A program made the position numbers and the translations under genes. From positions 2,356,001 through 2,420,000 of the forward strand of contig OY101116.1 of the NCBI GenBank assembly GCA_956465555.1: 64,000 nucleotides of DNA. The letters are read 5' to 3'. The DNA is from Nitzschia sp. pyKryTriq1 (lineage: Eukaryota > Bacillariophyta > Bacillariophyceae > Bacillariales > Bacillariaceae). Of the stretch, positions 32,934-43,896 are shown in pieces (positions within the stretch are counted from its first letter, which is position 1; every line of letters begins with the position of its first letter). The notes below the pieces were generated by a model, which ran no database searches, was not told where the DNA came from, and was given only the letters and a program-made list of their open reading frames with translations.

Positions 32934-34964
32934 TTACGATTCTATTTGGATCAAGAGACTATCTCCGTTTTGCTCACTAGCGGATGTCCCGTCGGGCACC
33001 CCGCTAGAATCATTTGAGGGCTGCTGGGAGCTTTCAAGATCCAATAGAATTCCTTCCCTCACATTATCATGTACACTCACGTCATCATCCGACACTATCG
33101 CAGCTATCTCCAAGGTCGTGTCTGTCTTTGTGTCTTTGGGGCTCGTGTCATCCAGTTCAATAAGCACCCCTTCCGTGGGGGGCTGAATGCCTGCGTCCTC
33201 GCTTCCTTCCTCGGTGGACGATTCTTCACTTTTGTCGTCGTCATCGTCGTCATCGTCGTCACACATACCACTTTTACTGTCATTAACCAGTCCAGCGTCA
33301 CCGGCGTCGAAAGTGGACGCGTCATTCCTCGGCGTAATCGTTACTGGTGTTTTTGCCGAGAGGGAAGTCTCCATCCAACTTGCTTCGGATTCCTTCCTCT
33401 TCGACTCGGACGAAAGCACAGGGAAGAGGTCGTCATCGTTTTGTTGGACATCCTTCTTATTTCTCCCAGGTGGGGACCGTCGAATGATTGCATACTTTTC
33501 GTCTCCGTTAGGACCATCTGGGGCATGCATCATCATATACGTGGATGATTGTTTGGCTTCTTCATCTTCTGAAGCTCCCTGTTGACTTTGATGTACCACT
33601 GCACTTTTTGGTTCCACACCATCGACATCTATCAACGTGCCTTCGTCAGGTACCCCCGTTTGCCACTCAATTTCAGAATCGGCCTCATCGGCTTTGCTTG
33701 TATTGGAGGCATCCGAGCCGGTCGATTCCCCATCATCCTCAGCTTCTTCACCATTGAGACGTTTGACTTGGGCCTCCAGCTCAGCGGCGCGTCTTTTCCA
33801 AGAATTCAACTCTAGTTCCTTGTTTTGAAGTTCGCATTCCAAGAAGATTATGTATGACGGATCATCAATATTGCCCAACTCTTTCCTGCGATGACTCACA
33901 ATTCCGTCCAAACCACTCTGTGGAACACGGATGTTGATAACTGGAGGTTCTCGTCGTGATTTACGTTCTTGGTCGTGGGGAATCGGAACTGCAGCCTTTC
34001 CTCGAACTTGAAATGCATCAACATACCCCTCTAATTCTGGATCCGGGGGCAAGACACGGTCGACAGCATTATCAAATCGCTCCACCCATGTTTGACGCTG
34101 GATGGTATCTTCTCCGATATCCATCTTGCGCATGCGATAGGCAGAGGTGAAATCACGCAATCGCTGTCCCAAGTTGCGGGCGGCGGCAAATCTTTCGGGA
34201 CTTTCTGTGGTATTGGGTGATGGTTCACTTCCAAATCCTTGGATTCTTTCATTGATGTTTTTACGATTCTCAGAGTCCACCATCGACCTTTCGTCACTGT
34301 AGTTGTTGTCGCTATAAGCACTCGAATTCATAGACTGAGTTCGACGAAAAAAGTTCCGAAGTGGCGGTAGGTGCTCGGGTTCTTCTTCTTCTTCTTCTTC
34401 TTCTTCTTCGTCCTCGTCACCACTCTCTGAATGGTGTTCGACGTTTTTGTGATTGTATCGAAGGACAGGTTCCGACGAGTGCATATTGATAAGATCAGCG
34501 TCATCATCACCAGTAGAAAGGAGTTGATGACCCATGGATCCACCCCCGTTATCATTTTCGTCCCAATCATTCTCGTCGTCACTATCCTCCTCTTCGTCGT
34601 CTTCATCTGATTCATTGATACCACTACTACCCGAGAGCAATTTTGTTCGATGGGACGGATCTCCCCCATCGTCCCGGTAGTCGTCGAGCTCTTCGTCGTC
34701 TCCTCGCCGAGAATCATTCGCGAGATCAGGACATGAATCTAACAGAGCCGAATCCTCCATATCCTCTTCTTGATCATCGCCATCTCCAGCAGACCGCTTT
34801 CGAAATAGACTGCTCCAAAAGGCGGATCGGCGCCCAGATGGGCTTTGGAAGGACGACGATGACGATGGCGTTGCCTCTATTTGTTCTGCATGCCCATCGT
34901 CTTCGATTGGATGACCGACTAATGATAGACGCTGGGCACCATCGTCGTCTACCGAAGCAGCCAT
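32934..34964 (-). CDS. Acidic, mostly disordered protein with clathrin-box-like motifs
   Basis: 676 residues, no intron; the ATG at 34964 is the first methionine in frame. Very acidic, with E/D runs (nine or more Glu near 185-200, nine Asp near 575-585). An ordered middle (about 265-410) has ERFDNAVDRVLPPDPELEGYV and a predicted coiled coil (ECELQNKELELNSWKRRAAELEA, split here only by description, about 370-400). Four short motifs fit the clathrin-box pattern L-hydrophobic-x-hydrophobic-acidic: LIDVD 444-448, LIELD 601-605, LLDLE 640-644 and LIQIE 671-675. Such repeats in disordered tails are usual for endocytic adaptors, so a vesicle-coat role is plausible but unproven. I know no named family. 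Confidence 0.7.
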   Translation of the reverse strand: MAASVDDDGAQRLSLVGHPIEDDGHAEQIEATPSSSSSFQSPSGRRSAFWSSLFRKRSAGDGDDQEEDMEDSALLDSCPDLANDSRRGDDEELDDYRDDGGDPSHRTKLLSGSSGINESDEDDEEEDSDDENDWDENDNGGGSMGHQLLSTGDDDADLINMHSSEPVLRYNHKNVEHHSESGDEDEEEEEEEEEEPEHLPPLRNFFRRTQSMNSSAYSDNNYSDERSMVDSENRKNINERIQGFGSEPSPNTTESPERFAAARNLGQRLRDFTSAYRMRKMDIGEDTIQRQTWVERFDNAVDRVLPPDPELEGYVDAFQVRGKAAVPIPHDQERKSRREPPVINIRVPQSGLDGIVSHRRKELGNIDDPSYIIFLECELQNKELELNSWKRRAAELEAQVKRLNGEEAEDDGESTGSDASNTSKADEADSEIEWQTGVPDEGTLIDVDGVEPKSAVVHQSQQGASEDEEAKQSSTYMMMHAPDGPNGDEKYAIIRRSPPGRNKKDVQQNDDDLFPVLSSESKRKESEASWMETSLSAKTPVTITPRNDASTFDAGDAGLVNDSKSGMCDDDDDDDDDKSEESSTEEGSEDAGIQPPTEGVLIELDDTSPKDTKTDTTLEIAAIVSDDDVSVHDNVREGILLDLESSQQPSNDSSGVPDGTSASEQNGDSLLIQIES

Positions 34965-35517
34965 AATCGACAAAGCCAATCAATGAGTTCTGTACCGATA
35001 TGGCAACAGAAACTTGTTCTAATCTAGAGTAGGGACTAGCGACAAGACAAACAAAATCAAGCAAGGATGATGAATACTGTTCTTCCACGTTTTGGGGTCT
35101 TTTGTCTTTTCGATCGGTATCGGTAGCTTTATTTTTGTCGGCATCATTCCCACTCGCGAACAAACTGCACATAATCAAAGCGTTCGCGCCAGAATGTCTG
35201 TCCGGGACCGTTCGACAACGATTGATTCGAACTAACCATCCGTCTTTCCACCACCCGTCAAGCGGTACTTTCAGTGGACGGCAGAGCCCACCTACCGTAT
35301 GAGCCCACCGCCCACCTCTTTTTCATGGCGACAATGGCGGCCGCTCAGTACGTACGGTACCGGCGACCGGCAACCGGCAACCGGTACCTGACTGGTATCG
35401 GCAGATTGGCATTTTGTTCACTGTCGGCAAGACACCCAGTGTCCATACCTTGAGATAATCCATCATCGCCCACCTAGTAGTAAGCTCTTGATCCTCCACA
35501 AACGACTCTTTTTGAAA
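34965..35517. promoter_or_regulatory. Divergent intergenic region upstream of RPB3
   Basis: 553 nt between head-to-head genes. The 35345-35400 stretch has GTACGGTACC, three copies of an ACCGGC/CAACCGG unit and GGTACC. No gene seen. Confidence 0.4.
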
Positions 35518-36620
35518 ATGCCGCATCAACGTTTCCCCAAAGTTCAAATCCTGCACATGGCACCCCATGAAATCAAGTTCATCTTGAGCGAAACCGACAC
35601 CAGTGTTGCCAACGCACTGCGGCGTATCATGATTGCCGAAGTCCCCACCTTGGCGATTGATCTGGTAGAGTTTCACGAGAACTCGACCGTCTTGAACGAC
35701 GAGTACATTGCTCATCGGTTGGGTCTCATTCCTATTCGGTATCAACCACCGGATTCCATGAAGTGAGTGGTGTGCCAGTACTTGTACCGTCTGTACGAGT
35801 ACACAATACATGTACAGTATACACCTTCCAGTCGTGGACAGCAAGCAACTCACGTTATTTGTCTCCTTCTTGTTCGAACCACTTTCACAGAGGAGGAGAT
35901 TGTAACGGAGCCTTTTTGCCGCATCGAGAATGTGTGTGTTATGAGCGTTGTCCTCGTTGTTCCGTTGATTTTGAATTAGATGTCAGTTTCAATGAAGCTA
36001 TGCAGCACCGGAGCGAAGAAGAATTGATGGCTCCGCTAACGGTGACATCGCAAGATTTGAAATCCAACAATGAAGCTGTCACACCTGCTCACTTTTTGAA
36101 TCAAGACGAGCAGGACGAGGCACAAGATGCAGGAGTTGCCATTGTCAAGATGGGACCCGGACAACGGCTCAAGCTCAAGGCGGTGGCGCGAATGGGGATC
36201 GCCAAAGAACACGCCAAGTGGTCGCCCGTGGCAGTAGCGACATACCGATTCTGGCCGATTATTACCATCAACGAAGAGCAAGTCGCGACATTGACTATGG
36301 AACAAAAGCAAGAGTTGATCGATGTATGTCCGGATCGAATATTGGAACTGGACGATGTGACGGGGAGCATCAAAGCTGTGGAAAATGCTTGGGATATATC
36401 AACGTATACAGATGATTTGAAATTCCATCAAGATAGTCTCAAAAAGCGAAAGGAGGACGATGACTTTGTCACCGTTCAACATTCCACAGACAAATTCATC
36501 TTTTCCGTGGAATCGACTGGGGCAATGGACGCCGATGAAATTGTCATGTCGGCCCTTCGAGTGCTCAAGGATCGATTAACCTACCTGGCAAACGAAGTGG
36601 AGAATCTCAAGGACATGTAG
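35518..36620 (+). CDS. RPB3: RNA polymerase II subunit RPB3
   Basis: Alpha-like scaffold subunit of RNA polymerase II that pairs with RPB11. Exons 35518-35762 and 35891-36620, with a 128-nt phase-2 intron, give 324 residues. The N-terminal alpha motif is clear: NALRRIMIAEVPTLAIDLVE, then NDEYIAHRLGLIPI. The zinc-binding loop gives C96, C98, C102 and C105 with yeast Rpb3 spacing (2, 4, 3). GQRLKLKAVARMGIAKEHAKWSP follows; the EHAKWSP element is diagnostic of RPB3. The C-terminal dimerisation helix runs ADEIVMSALRVLKDRLTYL. A GTAC cluster lies inside the intron. Confidence 0.95.
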
Positions 36621-36767
36621 CCGCTATCTTTGGGAATGGAAACTTCGGCGAAGCATTTCAAACTTTATTGTACGATGAATAGGGAGCATGCAGTAATGTC
36701 ACACGGTATCGCATATTATCTTGTAGTACAGTACAAGAGTAAAAAGCTATTAGCAGATGGGCTGTGT

Positions 36768-38420
36768 CTAGACCTCGTTTGTATCATCTACGGATTTCGC
36801 CCACTGTGGAAGAGGGCAGCGGAACCGGTGCGGCGGGCCTCCTTTGGAATCCTCGAACGTGTATTGCAATGCGTGCAGCCAGATACCAGGACTTCGAACC
36901 AAAAACTCCAAAACATCGCGTGGCGTAGTGCCAATGGTATTCTGACTTCGAGCACACCAAACGCATGTTCTCCGAATAAAATCGTGCATATCTTCTTTGT
37001 CTTGACGTATGGCTGCCGAAACGCCTTGTTGGATTTCGTCTGCGGTCGCGGGGACGTCAATCGTCGCGGTCGACGAGACGTCATGGCCACTGGAACAACC
37101 CTGATCCTCCTTGCTTGGCTGATTGGTGGAAGCAATCGCATCCAGACGCGCTTGGGCAATACAGCAGGCATTGTGGCCCTCTGCATTTCCGTACCAAATG
37201 TCTCCTCCATAATTAGGGTCATTAGCGATCGAATGTCCTAGATGTTGCAAATGCAAGCGAATTTGGTGTGTACGACCCGTTTTGGGGCGACAAATCACCA
37301 GCGTTGAATCACTGTCTTCATCGTATCGGACGACACCGAAAGAAGTTTCGGCGGGTTTGACAGTCTTCAAATACAGCGTGTCGTCCAAATCGGAAAAGGT
37401 ACCCGCTTCACATATTCCGTCCTTAGGTTGCGCGATTCGAGTCGGACACGCCAAGTGAAGCCAAAACATGTTCTTCTGTCTCTCAGCAGCTCCATCCAGC
37501 CATTCATCTTCGCCATGTTGCGAGTCGAAAACGTCTTGCAACTGACTATCGGACTGAAGTTTGCCTGCGCCATCCGTGACCCAATATCCGTAGGCATTTC
37601 GCTTTCTTGCAGAAGTGACTGAGTCGCTCGACGAAGAAGGCTCTTCGAATTCACCGTGGTTTGGGATAAAATGTTCGTCATAGAATCGGTTCAAACCTTC
37701 TGGGCAGTTGAGAGGGAACTTCCCTGCCACCAGAGCCAAATAAACCTTTTCACAGTTCCGATTCATGATGGCTTTTCCCCACTCTGTAGCAACCAATGAT
37801 GTCTTGCCCAAGATAACCAATCCTCCTGTTAAGCGATCCAATCGATGAATAGTGTAAAGCTTTCCAAATTTGGGTTCCATCATGTTCATGAGAGACTGCA
37901 CATGGTAGCCCCCGCAGGGATGTATTGGCAAGGTCCCTGGCTTGTCGACAACGACCACATCCTCGGTTTCTTGCACGATGCGAAGATATGGTGCATCTTT
38001 CAAGCCAACGGCAACTCCCGGTTCATGCCGATGAACAGTATGGGTGAGAACGTCTCCTCCTTTGATGACATGGTCCACGGATACGACTTGATCGGACACC
38101 AATATCCGACCCTGTGAAATGGCACTTTCGTAGTAGTTTGTTGGATAAGATCCAAATTCGGTAGCGTAAATATCGAGGACCGTTCGGCCTAGCCATCGCG
38201 CCTTGGCAAACGTACTAAAAGTGTACGGATAGGGTTCGATGGCTCGAATCCATATGGGAGCGTTGTCGTGAATGGGACGGCCATCCAACTCCAAAGGAAG
38301 GATATGGGTTTTGTGGTTGATTTCTTCCTCGAGTGCATGGCGTTCCGATCTTGGCCGTTTGCGATTCCGTTTGGACCGAGGTTTCATACCACGCTTACGA
38401 TCTTGTTCTTGTGGCTCCAT
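36768..38420 (-). CDS. RluA-type RNA pseudouridine synthase (Pus9/Rib2/RPUSD2-like)
   Basis: Isomerises uridine to pseudouridine in RNA, probably tRNA. 550 residues, no intron; the first ATG (38420) precedes a Lys/Arg-rich stretch (DRKRGMKPRSKRNRKRPRSER) fit for nuclear or mitochondrial import. An S4-like segment (LGRTVLDIYATEF...QGRILVSDQ, about 85-125) is followed by the catalytic domain: VVVVDKPGTLPIHPCG and HRLDRLTGGLVILGK with catalytic D195, CEKVYLALV, then RTHQIRLHLQHLGH and NDPNYGG. The last 90 residues carry a CVWCARS motif and end without similarity that I know. Inserts make it longer than bacterial RluA (about 320). Confidence 0.92.
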   Translation of the reverse strand: MEPQEQDRKRGMKPRSKRNRKRPRSERHALEEEINHKTHILPLELDGRPIHDNAPIWIRAIEPYPYTFSTFAKARWLGRTVLDIYATEFGSYPTNYYESAISQGRILVSDQVVSVDHVIKGGDVLTHTVHRHEPGVAVGLKDAPYLRIVQETEDVVVVDKPGTLPIHPCGGYHVQSLMNMMEPKFGKLYTIHRLDRLTGGLVILGKTSLVATEWGKAIMNRNCEKVYLALVAGKFPLNCPEGLNRFYDEHFIPNHGEFEEPSSSSDSVTSARKRNAYGYWVTDGAGKLQSDSQLQDVFDSQHGEDEWLDGAAERQKNMFWLHLACPTRIAQPKDGICEAGTFSDLDDTLYLKTVKPAETSFGVVRYDEDSDSTLVICRPKTGRTHQIRLHLQHLGHSIANDPNYGGDIWYGNAEGHNACCIAQARLDAIASTNQPSKEDQGCSSGHDVSSTATIDVPATADEIQQGVSAAIRQDKEDMHDFIRRTCVWCARSQNTIGTTPRDVLEFLVRSPGIWLHALQYTFEDSKGGPPHRFRCPLPQWAKSVDDTNEV

Positions 38421-38869
38421 CCTGTTGAAACCCTCTATTGCAAGAAAGAGGTGCAATAGCACCGATGGCTACAAATCTTTGACTTGCCTGGGAAGATGAT
38501 TCCTTTTTTTTTCATGCAACGCCCGAACAGAAAAACATGAGCGAATCTAGAAAATAGAAAATACCCGGTTGTCATGGAGTCGGAGCAGTCAAAGTCACAA
38601 CTCATAACCCGATTGACGACTCGCTCGATTCATTCGCAGTCGCCCGCGAAATAATGAAGCCAGCACAGAACCACAGAAACGCATACCGGTACCAACAACT
38701 GTACAGTATCTACTCTAGAGTAGAGAGAGAAAGAAACGAAGAAGACAACACCATACCATTCACAGAAGATTGGGCTTCGTCATCATTTGCAGTAAAGTCT
38801 ACTCGTATGTAGATTGAAAGAAACCATTTTCTGCATGAGTAAGACTACCTACAGATAAAACAACGAAAA
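38421..38869. promoter_or_regulatory. Divergent promoter region, pseudouridine synthase and COX15
   Basis: 449 nt between two head-to-head starts. TACCGGTACC at about 38683 and CTCTAGAGTAGAGAG at about 38714. No gene seen. Confidence 0.4.
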
Positions 38870-40126
38870 ATGGCCGCCACAACAGCTTCTGCGATCCTCT
38901 TGACAAAAGGCCTCCCAGCTGTCACTCAATCGGCACAAAATGCCTACGCTCCAGTAGGCAAATGGATTCTCGGTACCGCCGGAGCCGTGGTTGGCATGAT
39001 CCATGTTGGTGGAGTGACCCGTTTGACCCAGTCGGGTTTGAGCATGACGACATGGTCTCCTCTCGGCAGTCTTCCACCTATCACGCAAAGCGAGTGGGAC
39101 GAAGAGTTTGCTAGGTACAAGTCCTTTCCAGAGTGGCAGCAGCGTCAAAGCATGACTCTGTCGGAATTCAAATATATTTACGGCTGGGAATACGGACACC
39201 GAATGCTGGGACGAACCGTGGGCTTGATCTTCTGTCTTCCTTGGTTATACTTTACAGCACGTGGGAAGATCCCCCAGGGTTACCAGGGTAGGATGGTGGG
39301 CCTTTTGGCGATGGGTGGCACTCAAGGACTAGTGGGGTGGTGGATGGTTCGATCAGGCTTGGGAGATGATCGTCGTGATGAGAAGCGAGAAATTCGAGTT
39401 CGACCGACCCGTCTTGCAACACACTTGAGTATGGCAGTGGCGACATATGGTGCCCTTCTGTGGACTGGCTTGGATATCCTTGGTCTACCACACAACACGT
39501 CAATGGCGGAACAGATGTCCAAACTCAGCAAAGAAGCCCTTCGACAGGCATCCCGACTTCGAATATGGAGTATTCACCTCACGGCATTGACTGGATTAAC
39601 AATTGTCAGCGGTGCCCTGGTTGCTGGAAACGATGCCGGCCGGGCATACAATACTTTCCCCCTGATGGACGACTATTGGATTCCCTTGGAACATATGTGG
39701 GATTCAGAGCCTTGGTACAAGAATTTTCACGAAAACACTGCCATGGTTCAATTCAATCACAGAGTGTTAGGCCTTTCTGTCGCTTCGTCTGCCTTGGGCC
39801 TTGTGGCATTCGGACTATCACCCTCCCGAGCGAAATTGATCACCCCTCAAGCTCGAAAAGGACTCTATGCCGTAGGTCTGGCTTCCGTGGGCCAAGTTAC
39901 ATTAGGCATCACCACCTTGCTGCACTATGTCCCGATTGCACTGGCAGCAGCACACCAAGTCGGCAGTATTGTCGTCTTTTCCAGTGGACTGTATCTGGCA
40001 CACTCACTACGATATGCTCGGCCCGCACTTCTTCGATCGGCAGCTGGGCGTGTTGCCGCCACTAGTAAACCAGCACCCTCTTCTGCCGCAGTCGCTCCTG
40101 CGACATCTTCTGGTGCTAGTGCATAA
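38870..40126 (+). CDS. COX15: Heme A synthase COX15, mitochondrial
   Basis: Inner-membrane enzyme that oxidises the heme O methyl group to give heme A for cytochrome c oxidase. 418 residues, no intron. A short N-terminal leader (MAATTASAILLTKGLPAV) precedes helix 1, WILGTAGAVVGMIHVGGVTRLTQSGLSM; the GGVTRLT(Q/E)SGLSM block is the family signature. Next come EFKYIYGWEYGHRMLGR (heme-ligand histidine), LGLTGLTIVSGALVAGNDAG-type repeat elements in the second half, and MVQFNHRVLG with the matching histidine of the duplicated bundle. Length is near the usual 400-430. An Ala/Pro/Ser tail ends the protein. Confidence 0.96.
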   Translation: MAATTASAILLTKGLPAVTQSAQNAYAPVGKWILGTAGAVVGMIHVGGVTRLTQSGLSMTTWSPLGSLPPITQSEWDEEFARYKSFPEWQQRQSMTLSEFKYIYGWEYGHRMLGRTVGLIFCLPWLYFTARGKIPQGYQGRMVGLLAMGGTQGLVGWWMVRSGLGDDRRDEKREIRVRPTRLATHLSMAVATYGALLWTGLDILGLPHNTSMAEQMSKLSKEALRQASRLRIWSIHLTALTGLTIVSGALVAGNDAGRAYNTFPLMDDYWIPLEHMWDSEPWYKNFHENTAMVQFNHRVLGLSVASSALGLVAFGLSPSRAKLITPQARKGLYAVGLASVGQVTLGITTLLHYVPIALAAAHQVGSIVVFSSGLYLAHSLRYARPALLRSAAGRVAATSKPAPSSAAVAPATSSGASA

Positions 40127-40729
40127 ACTCTTTCAATACTAACGTACCCTTATTCCTCTAGACTACACTGGACTGGTACATCCTTTTTCAACTATTTTCA
40201 AACATGCATGGCAGTTCACGTCGTGTTCCAATCTCTACTAGAGGAGAGAATAGCACTAGCTAGAAGTCAAGATGCTTGTTTTCTTCCTTCTATTAGTAGA
40301 TAGTAGTATTGTACCAGAAACAGCTGCCGAGAGAAAAATGGATGTCAAGAGGTCAAAAGAAATTTGGAGTAGTCTACTAGTAGAGAAGTTGCGACTTTCT
40401 CGCTCATCAGCCATCAGCCGCCGCCATCGTCAGCTGACGACAACTAAAAATAAATTACAGGGGCGAGCATGACGTGGCAAGGATATCGGATCGACTTAGT
40501 CAAATACGTACGTACCAAAGATACGCAAGGTATCCGACTTTCGGCTTTATTTTTGGCTGGGTTGTTTCGTAGTACGTGGTCATGTCAAAAGCCATCGCCA
40601 CAACGATCACGATGGCATCATCATGGGGTTGACTCCGACGCTTGGGTGATGACTTGGTTCGCAACATCTGTCGTCGTATCCTCTAACAAGCTCTTTCTCA
40701 TTTCTAATACCCGAAGACCCGTTGTAACC
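40127..40729. other. Intergenic region upstream of HCF136
   Basis: 603 nt. CTACTAG/TAGTAG repeats at 40230-40385. The HCF136 frame stays open upstream to an ATG at 40469, but that would bury the signal peptide, so it is taken as leader sequence. No separate gene seen. Confidence 0.4.
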
Positions 40730-42121
40730 ATGTACATCCGATCAGTTGTCTTGGCCGCTGTTGTCGGCTTCTCGACGGCGTTTGTGCCGTCGATGCGAGT
40801 TGCCCCAGCTTCAAATCTTAACATGGCCAGCGAGTCATCATCGACGGAAGACCGCCGATCATTTGTGACCAAGGTAGGCGAACTTTTCGTCGTGCATGTA
40901 AAACCGGACTCTACCTCCAGAACGCCGCTCAGCTTTCTTTGTTTTCTATTCTTTCCTTTTCTGCTAGACTGGATCTGCCGCTGCCGCCGCTGCACTCGCC
41001 ACCACGACGGGAGCATTCAGCGCCCCTGCCCCAGCAAGCGCCGCATCGTCGAAAATGTGGAAGCCAATCCAACTTCCTTTCGCCGACACCCTTTATGATA
41101 TCGATTTTGACACGTAAGTACGCAAATCATCTGTATCGGCTATCGGCTGAGACGCGTAAAATTATTTTATGTATACTGATCGCCCGTATCCAATTGCAGA
41201 CCCGAACATGGCTACCTTGTCGGATCCCGAGGTTCGTTCGCTGAGACTAGTGACGGTGGAAATACTTGGGAACCTAGATCGTTTTCGAACTTGGATGCTG
41301 AGGAAGAGGTGACCTACCGATTCACCGTTGCCTCATTTACAAATGGCGAAGGTTGGGTATTGGGCAAGCCAACACTGATGCTGCACACAAAGGACTCGGG
41401 AAAGACCTGGGAACGTATCCCTTTGTCGCCCAAGCTTCCCGGCGAGCCCACGTCCATTACTTCTCTCGGACCCGGAAAAGCCGAAATGACAACTTCCTCT
41501 GGAGCCATTTACACTACCGAGAATGCGGGACGAAACTGGAAGGCCCAGGTCAAGGAAACAATCGACGCCACTCTGAATCGTATCAGTAGCAGTGGTGTTA
41601 GCGGTGCCTCTTACTTCACTGGATCTATCATCAACCAAGTGCGTGACGATGATGGAGCTTACCTTGCTGTTTCTAGCCGTGGAAACTTTTTCTTGACGTG
41701 GGAACCCGGTAATGATTTTTGGATCCCCCACAACAGAGGTACGCCGCGACGAATCCAAAACATGGGATTCGTTCAGGGTGATATTAACAAGGGAGTTTGG
41801 ATGACTCTGAATGGAGGAAAGCTATTCATCTGTGACGACGAGCCCAAACTCTCTGCGGACGCATTCAACTTCAAGGAAGCCAATATCAAGACGGGAGGGT
41901 ATGGAATCACTGATGTTGCATGGCGATCGAAAGACGAAGTCTGGGCCGTTGGTGGCTCCAACACTATGTATGTGAGCATGGACGGAGGAAAGAACTTCAG
42001 CTTCGATAAGAGCGCCAATGACATCCCAGGAAACCTTTACAACGTCAAGTTTTTCAAGGAATTTGGAAACCAAGGATTCGCCCTCGGAAGCAATGGTCTT
42101 TTGTTAAAGTACGTCGGATAG
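40730..42121 (+). CDS. HCF136: Photosystem II stability/assembly factor HCF136 (Ycf48), thylakoid lumen
   Basis: Beta-propeller chaperone that binds D1 early in photosystem II assembly. Exons 40730-40873, 40968-41113 and 41200-42121 give 403 residues. The leader has three parts: ER signal peptide (MYIRSVVLAAVVGFSTA), an A|FVPSM junction typical of diatom plastid import, and a lumen signal with twin arginines (DRRSFVTKTGSAAAAAL...PAPASA), fitting Tat export. The first intron sits just before the lumen signal. The mature protein starts near KMWKPIQLPFADTLYDIDFD and shows propeller repeats GYLVGSRGSFAETSDGGNTW, GWVLGKPTLMLHTKDSGKTW, and ALGSNGLLLKYVG at the end, as in Ycf48. Confidence 0.95.
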
Positions 42122-42603
42122 GTTGATGAATAATGTTGCTATAGTTATTTCTTTCCCATATGAGTAACCTCCCGGCACTTAGAGTAGCTCGAACAAATTA
42201 TGTAGAATCCCCTGATGAGAGGTCTACCTGGTAGCATCTACAGTACCTTATAAATGCAGGAGGCTGCAAATCTCAGCAGTGTCAATAGTCAACATCCCGC
42301 CCTCATCGTCAAGTCGTAAAACGTCAAAGCGTACCAACGCACAGACGCAGCAAGGAAAAAAAAACTGTAGCCGACCTGTTCGAACAAAGTTTGTGGGCCG
42401 CATTGGCACAATGGATGAAGTGAAACATCAGTAGAATCTACGTAGGACCTAGTACTCAAAATTGTGACGATGATCATGTCAAATTTTTTGAATTTTTGAA
42501 CTTTGTGCATGCACTAGAGACAAAGTATTGACTTCATTCTATTCTGAATCAAACTCCCACTACCGGTGAAGTTTTAACAGGAAACCTACATTATACTAGT
42601 AAA
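42122..42603. other. Intergenic region between HCF136 and coiled-coil protein
   Basis: 482 nt of A/T-rich spacer; nothing recognised. Confidence 0.35.
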
Positions 42604-43896
42604 ATGTCATATGAAGATAGCAAAATAGAAGATCCGACGATGGACGACGACCAAGACCAAGAATACGAAGATGACGATGAGTTCATGGAGCAAGTGAATG
42701 TATACCTGAACGCGAGGGAAGGGCCATCCTCGGAGGATCAAGCCCTGGAAAGCATTTTGAAAAAGAGCCCTTCTGTCAAGACGGTGAAATTCGCCATGGA
42801 TGATGCCATTTTCGATCCCCAATTAGATAAATCAAAATCAACACAAGAGCTCTTGTCCAAGGTTTCGAGACTGACTGAAATGGTGCAAGAAGCTGAAGAA
42901 ATTGCCACACTTGAGCGAGACAAGCGCAAAAAGAAGGAAAAGAGCCTCCTGAAACTGGCCAAGGAATTGAAGAAACGCAACACTCAAAAAGAGATGGACA
43001 ACGAAAAGATGGAAGAGGTACGTCGACGAAAGAAATACTGTGTTTCTTGACGCCATCGGCTTCGATGGTCTCAAGCTGTGCCCTTGTTTATAGTTGGAAG
43101 AAAAGAAAAGATATCTAGAGCACCATTGGGTGTTGGCGGGCAAGGAACTTGATCAAGAAAAGATTCTTCGTCAGAAACTTCAGAAGGAGCAGGAGAGCGA
43201 ATTCGCACGTGCACTGCAGCACGAAAAAGAGAAGTCCATCAAGCTTCAAAAGGACTACGAAAAGCAGCTCGAAAACATGAAGAGGGCACATTCGCAGCAA
43301 TGCGAAGAACTCGCCAGAGAAATTTTGAAGGTCACCCTCGAAGCTGACCGGCTTCACAACCAACTTGTCGGCACTCCACGACAGACACGACTATTTTCTA
43401 AGGGCAATCCTTGGAAAGACCTGCCAATTCGTTCAATACTGGTATCGATCTGTTTTGCGGTAAGCAAATTCTATATTGCCTGGATGTCTTCAGTCAATCG
43501 CTCACTTACACTTCATCTTGATGTGATTTTGCAAAGTTGCTCGCCGTTACGGGATACAAAAGTGACTTTTTCATCAAAGAGGCTGTATGCGCTCCAGTGA
43601 TGCCGGGTCGCACGCTCAGCCGGGCCAACGCGGCTCAATCCTTTCATGCTCCGTGGTGGGTTCCAGCTTCGTACAAAGCACCAGTGTTTGAGAGATTATG
43701 CGGAGAGTCATCACAGTATCCACTTACATTACTATGGCTACCAGATGGCCCGGATCAAAGGCTCCTTTTGAACCAAGGTCCAAAGACCATTCTTAAGAAG
43801 AACTCCCTCGTCAAGGTTGAAGTGTACGGTGATCGCGTGCGCACATGGAACAGGAAAGGGCTAGCAGAGGAACACTATTCTCTGTGGTCTGTATGA
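42604..43896 (+). CDS. Coiled-coil membrane protein, paralog 1
   Basis: Exons 42604-43017, 43094-43459 and 43537-43896 give 379 residues. An acidic N-terminus (about 1-35, D/E-rich) leads into a long coiled coil (about 75-230) with KEKSLLKLAKELKKRN, then KMEE at the first intron, and HSQQCEELAREILKVTLEADRL. A hydrophobic segment (about 248-268, IRSILVSICFALLAVTGY) spans the second intron and would be the only membrane helix. The C-terminal 110 residues are compact (WWVPASYKAPVFERL, PLTLLWLPDGPDQR). It aligns with the product at 48502-50015 over the coiled coil and shares its intron there. A tail-anchored-like tether is possible; function unknown. Confidence 0.75.

Noticed and set aside
33069-33585. 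Overlapping plus-strand open frames
   Set aside because: Antisense to the acidic D/E-rich protein; they arise from its repetitive codons.
40469-40729. In-frame upstream extension of HCF136
   Set aside because: It would place about 87 polar residues before the signal peptide and abolish the plastid leader.
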